Part shown: positions 50,391 to 53,431 of the stretch, in pieces
How the letters are laid out: every line of letters begins with the position of its first letter
Position numbering within the stretch: position 1 is the stretch's first letter
Assembly: GCA_964629325.1 (NCBI GenBank)
Contig: CAZVSC010000017.1
Span: forward strand, 1 to 53,431
Reading direction: 5' to 3'
Origin: Eutrophocola sp964629325
GTDB lineage: Bacteria; Pseudomonadota; Gammaproteobacteria; Pseudomonadales; Pseudohongiellaceae
Length of the DNA: 53,431 nt
Translations under genes and position numbers: made by a program
Notes under the pieces: model-generated
The model's input: the letters and a program-made list of their open reading frames with translations, nothing else
Told to the model about the DNA's origin: nothing
The model's database searches: none

Positions 50391-53135
50391 ATGGCTAAAG
50401 ACAAACCACTGGTGCTGGTCGACGGATCGTCCTATTTGTTCCGCGCCTTTTTTGCGCTGCCGCCGCTTACGTCCAGCAAGGGGCAGCCAACAGGCGCGAT
50501 CAAGGGCGTCATCAGCATGATCCTGAAGCTGACGAAGGATTACCCGGACAGCAACATCGCCGTGATTTTCGATGCCAAGGGAAAAACCTTCCGCGATGAT
50601 ATGTACGCGCAGTACAAGGCCAACCGTCCGCCCATGCCGGATGACCTGCGCAGCCAGATCGAGCCCATTCACCAGATCATCAAGGCGCTTGGATTGCCGC
50701 TGCTCATCATCGATGGCGTGGAGGCCGACGATGTCATCGGCACGCTGGCCGAGCAGGCCTGGCGCAAGGAAATCCCCACGCTGATTTCCACGGGCGACAA
50801 GGACATGGCCCAGCTGGTCAACCAGCACGTCACGCTTCTTAATACCATGACCGACGAAACGCTGGATATCGACGGCGTTACTGAAAAGTTCGGGTTACCG
50901 CCGGAGCGGATCATCGACTACCTGGCCCTGATGGGTGACAAGGTCGACAACATTCCCGGTGTTCCGGGCGTCGGGCCGAAGACGGCGGTCAAATGGCTGC
51001 AGGAATACGGATCGCTGGAAGCGCTTGTCGAAAAGGCAGACGAGATCAAGGGCAAGATCGGCGAAAAACTGCGCGACAATCTTGACCAGCTGAAGCTGTC
51101 GAAACAGCTGGCCACGATCAAGCTGGATGTCGATCTCGCGTTCGGCCCGGAGGATCTCGTTCACGCGCAGCCGAACAAATCCGAATTGCTGGCACTCTAC
51201 AAGAATCTGGAATTTCGCACCTGGAGCAAGGAGCTGGAAGGAGCGGGGGTCGAGGCTGCCGATATACCCGGCCTTGAACCGGCACCGGCTGAACAGGAAG
51301 TCGAGGAGTCCTATGCACAACCCGACAAGATCGATTACCAGGTAATCACTGACCTGAAGAAGCTGGAAGCCTTCCTTGCCGGTGCCGTGAAGACAGGACG
51401 CCTGGCGCTGAGCCTCGAGGCAGAGGGTGCACATTACAAGAGCGCAGTCATCATCGGGATCTCCCTGTGCTGCGAGGCCGGCAAGGCAATCTATCTGCCA
51501 CTGGCCCACTCGGGACTGGAAAATACCGGCCAGTTGATGACAGACGACACCCTGGCCCTGCTCAAACCGGTGCTGGAAGACAGGCAGGTGTTCAAGGTGG
51601 GGCATGACCTGAAACTTATCTCCCATATCCTGACCAACTACGGCATTTCCCTGAAGGGCAGGCGCTTTGACACCATGCTGCAGTCCTATGTGCTCAATTC
51701 GGTGGCTCACAAACATTCCCTGGACCGGCTGGCCTCCCATTATCTGGAGCAGGACAAGGCCACCCTGGAGGAGCTGCTCGGCAAGGGTCGCAGCAAACTG
51801 ACTTTTGCCGAACTCGACATAGAACAGGCTGGCCACTGGTCGGCGGAAAATGCCGACTTCAGTTTCCGCCTGCACCAGATCCTCGGCAGCAAACTGGCAG
51901 CAACCGGTGAACTGGCAAACGTGTACCGCTACTTCGAGATAGCCCTGGTGCCGGTACTGACACGCATGGAAGATACCGGTGTCAGCCTGGACGTGAAGGC
52001 GCTGGAGAAGCAGAGTACCCAGATAACCGCGCGCCTGGCTGAGCTCGAGAAAAAAGCCTTTGAGCTGGCCGGTGAAGAGTTCAACCTGGGTTCACCGAAA
52101 CAGCTTCAGCAGATTTTTTACGAGAAACTCGAATACCCGGTGATCAGCAAGACGGCCAAGGGCCAACCGTCCACGGCCGAGCCGGTCCTGCAGGAACTGG
52201 CGCTGGAGTATCCGCTGCCGGAAGTGATCCTTGAGCATCGCGGACTGAGCAAACTTAAATCCACCTATACGGACAGGCTTCCACTGGACATCAACCCGGA
52301 CACGGGCCGTATCCACACCAATTACCAGCAGGCGGTCGCGGCGACTGGCAGGCTCTCCTCCACTGAACCCAACCTGCAGAACATTCCCATCCGCACCGAG
52401 GAAGGCCGGCGCATTCGCCAGGCATTCATCGCCGGCAAGGGCAAGGTGCTGATGGCGGCGGATTACTCACAGGTGGAGCTGCGCATCATGGCGCACCTTT
52501 CGGGCGATGAAAGCCTGTGCGAAGCCTTCAGCAAAGGGCTCGATGTTCACCAGGCCACGGCCAGTGAAATATTCTCGGTTTCCCTGGACAAGGTCGATTC
52601 GAACCAGCGCCGCAGCGCCAAGGCCATCAACTTCGGCCTGATTTATGGCATGTCTCCCTTCGGGCTGGCCAAGCAGCTGGGCATCGGGCGCAGTGAAGCC
52701 CAGGAATATGTCGAGCGTTATTTCCAGCGTTACCCGGGCGTTCGCAAGTACATGGATGACACACGCATGCTGGCCAACGAACAGGGATACGTGGAAACAT
52801 TGTTCGGTCGCCGCCTGTACCTGCCGGATATCAAGGCCAGCAACGGGATGTTGCGAAAGGCAGCGGAGCGCACCGCGATCAATGCCCCCATGCAGGGAAC
52901 AGCCGCTGATATCATCAAACAGGCCATGGTGGATATCGATCACTGGCTGGGTGTGGCCAACCTGGATGCCAGCATGATCATGCAGGTCCATGACGAGCTG
53001 GTTTTCGAAGTGGCCAGCGAAGATCTGGCATTGCTCGCCGAAGGGGTGAAATTCCGCATGGTATCGGCGGCTTCCCTGAATGTGCCCCTGGTCGTGGATA
53101 TCGGCTCCGGAAAAGACTGGAACACGGCCCACTGA
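50391..53135 (+). CDS. polA: DNA polymerase I, proofreading site apparently inactivated
   Basis: Repair and Okazaki-fragment polymerase. Start at ATG 50391 (MAKDKPLVLVDGSSYLFRAF), 914 aa. The 5'-nuclease domain (about 1-290) is intact, with GVEADDVIGTLA and STGDKDMAQLV. The polymerase domain is intact: motif A ADYSQVELRIMAHL, motif B RRSAKAINFGLIYGM and motif C MQVHDELVFEV. The middle 3'-5' exonuclease fold aligns well, but E. coli Asp355 is Ser341, Asp424 is Ile410, Tyr497 is Trp483 and Asp501 is Asn487; only Glu357 (Glu343) is kept. Loss of proofreading is inferred, as in Taq-type polymerases. Confidence 0.96.
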   Translation: MAKDKPLVLVDGSSYLFRAFFALPPLTSSKGQPTGAIKGVISMILKLTKDYPDSNIAVIFDAKGKTFRDDMYAQYKANRPPMPDDLRSQIEPIHQIIKALGLPLLIIDGVEADDVIGTLAEQAWRKEIPTLISTGDKDMAQLVNQHVTLLNTMTDETLDIDGVTEKFGLPPERIIDYLALMGDKVDNIPGVPGVGPKTAVKWLQEYGSLEALVEKADEIKGKIGEKLRDNLDQLKLSKQLATIKLDVDLAFGPEDLVHAQPNKSELLALYKNLEFRTWSKELEGAGVEAADIPGLEPAPAEQEVEESYAQPDKIDYQVITDLKKLEAFLAGAVKTGRLALSLEAEGAHYKSAVIIGISLCCEAGKAIYLPLAHSGLENTGQLMTDDTLALLKPVLEDRQVFKVGHDLKLISHILTNYGISLKGRRFDTMLQSYVLNSVAHKHSLDRLASHYLEQDKATLEELLGKGRSKLTFAELDIEQAGHWSAENADFSFRLHQILGSKLAATGELANVYRYFEIALVPVLTRMEDTGVSLDVKALEKQSTQITARLAELEKKAFELAGEEFNLGSPKQLQQIFYEKLEYPVISKTAKGQPSTAEPVLQELALEYPLPEVILEHRGLSKLKSTYTDRLPLDINPDTGRIHTNYQQAVAATGRLSSTEPNLQNIPIRTEEGRRIRQAFIAGKGKVLMAADYSQVELRIMAHLSGDESLCEAFSKGLDVHQATASEIFSVSLDKVDSNQRRSAKAINFGLIYGMSPFGLAKQLGIGRSEAQEYVERYFQRYPGVRKYMDDTRMLANEQGYVETLFGRRLYLPDIKASNGMLRKAAERTAINAPMQGTAADIIKQAMVDIDHWLGVANLDASMIMQVHDELVFEVASEDLALLAEGVKFRMVSAASLNVPLVVDIGSGKDWNTAH

Positions 53136-53197
53136 CCGCACCGAACGCTGTGTCATTGTGTGAACAGGATTTTTTTTCAGGAACCGGAAAATTTTTT

Positions 53198-53224
53198 GAA
53201 CTATTGTGAAAACGGTGGGTCAGA
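53198..53224 (+). promoter_or_regulatory. Sigma-E/AlgU-like promoter of the polA-downstream small RNA
   Basis: GAACTA (53198-53203), exactly 16 bp, then TCAGA (53220-53224), close to the extracytoplasmic-stress consensus GAACTT-N16-TCTGA. It lies 63 nt past polA, and transcription would begin near 53229-53231, where the first hairpin starts. Confidence 0.65.
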
Positions 53225-53228
53225 GGTT

Positions 53229-53344
53229 ACAGCAGGGTGGTTTTCTCCCCGATTTTTCCAGCCTGCTGTTGAAGATATATCTCCTGGTTAATAAGGAGCG
53301 CGTTGGGCCCTAACTGTTTTCTCCTACAGTTAGGGCCCTCTCTT
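53229..53344 (+). ncRNA. ersA: Probable ErsA/Spot 42-like small RNA downstream of polA
   Basis: About 116 nt. A first hairpin (ACAGCAGG 53229-53236 with CCTGCTGT 53262-53269, extended by TGG/CCA) exposes a pyrimidine loop TTTTCTCCCCGATTTTT, suited to pairing with Shine-Dalgarno regions. A short middle stem follows (CTCCT 53281-53285 with AGGAG 53294-53298), and a strong intrinsic terminator ends the RNA. Spot 42 in enterics and ErsA in Pseudomonas both lie just after polA, and ErsA is known to depend on AlgU; the upstream promoter here has that form. No open reading frame of note is present. The name is assigned by position, promoter and loop, not by an alignment. Confidence 0.7.
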
Positions 53345-53345
53345 T
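53305..53345 (+). terminator. Rho-independent terminator of the small RNA
   Basis: Perfect 13-bp inverted repeat GGGCCCTAACTGT (53305-53317) and ACAGTTAGGGCCC (53326-53338), 8-nt loop, followed by TCTCTTT. Confidence 0.88.
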
Positions 53346-53431
53346 ATGGGCCTCCGGCCAAGCTCAAGGCTGTTTGTGGGCCTCCGGCTAAACTTATGGG
53401 CCTCCGGCCAAGCTCGAGGCTGTTCAGCCCA
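53346..53431. repeat. Short tandem GC-rich repeat at the right edge
   Basis: Three copies of a unit starting TGGGCCTCCGGC lie at 53347, 53377 and 53397. Copies 1 and 3 share a 28-bp match with one difference (CTCAAGG versus CTCGAGG), while copy 2 is a shorter 20-bp form. Each unit contains GGCCTCCGGCC or GGCCTCCGGCT, able to fold into a small hairpin. The array continues to or past the window edge. No spacer-repeat regularity as in CRISPR is seen. Confidence 0.75.

Noticed and set aside
50895..51875. 326-aa minus-strand open frame opposite polA
   Set aside because: Antisense shadow of the 5'-nuclease/exonuclease part of polA with no independent support.
53346..53431. CRISPR array at the right edge
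   Set aside because: Units are of unequal length and no unique spacers of constant size separate them.

Overview
This window is the replication-origin neighbourhood of a gammaproteobacterial chromosome. Gene order on both sides of dnaA closely follows Pseudomonas: glmS-glmU-atpCDGAHFEBI-parB-parA-rsmG-mnmG-mnmE-yidC-yidD-rnpA-rpmH on one side and dnaA-dnaN-recF-gyrB-plsC-gmhB-glyS-glyQ on the other. The second arm continues with lpxL-like, trkA-rsmB-fmt-def, LysM-dprA, hemF-aroE, ctaA-cyoE-sco, znuABC and polA blocks, all known from Pseudomonas and relatives. I infer a member of the Pseudomonadales/Cellvibrionales-type lineages, not an enteric; I cannot name a genus.

Layout. From 1 to about 19.55 kb every gene lies on the minus strand; dnaA to gyrB (20.1-26.3 kb) lie on the plus strand. 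This switch is what is expected where two replichores start. The left arm holds cell-wall precursor synthesis (glmS, glmU), a complete nine-gene F1Fo ATP synthase operon, chromosome segregation (parA, parB), ribosome and tRNA modification (rsmG, mnmG, mnmE), membrane insertion (yidC, yidD), RNase P protein and L34. Two perfect 16-bp parS palindromes, the ParB loading sites, are embedded inside recF. Two segments could be origins: the rpmH-dnaA gap with two perfect DnaA boxes, and the mnmG-mnmE gap with AT-rich 12-bp iterons and DnaA-box-like sites laid out as in E. coli oriC.

The right arm is a series of short operons: phospholipid/LPS genes (plsC, gmhB, an LpxL-like acyltransferase, a small 2-oxoglutarate/Fe(II) oxygenase, waaC) around glyQS; potassium uptake (trkH, trkA); translation start and maturation (rsmB, fmt, def); a LysM protein and dprA; hemF with an Anr/FNR-type box and aroE; a gamma carbonic anhydrase; a heme A/Sco set preceded by only the transmembrane hairpin of CoxB; zinc uptake (znuA versus znuCB); and polA.

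Most of the window is housekeeping. The points deserving attention are a DNA polymerase I whose proofreading site has lost three of four metal-binding carboxylates, a polA-downstream small RNA with a sigma-E/AlgU-like promoter that resembles ErsA, the truncated coxB left in front of otherwise intact heme A genes, a probable AUC start codon in waaC, an LPS-locus oxygenase of unknown substrate, the competing origin candidates, and a short tandem repeat at the right edge.
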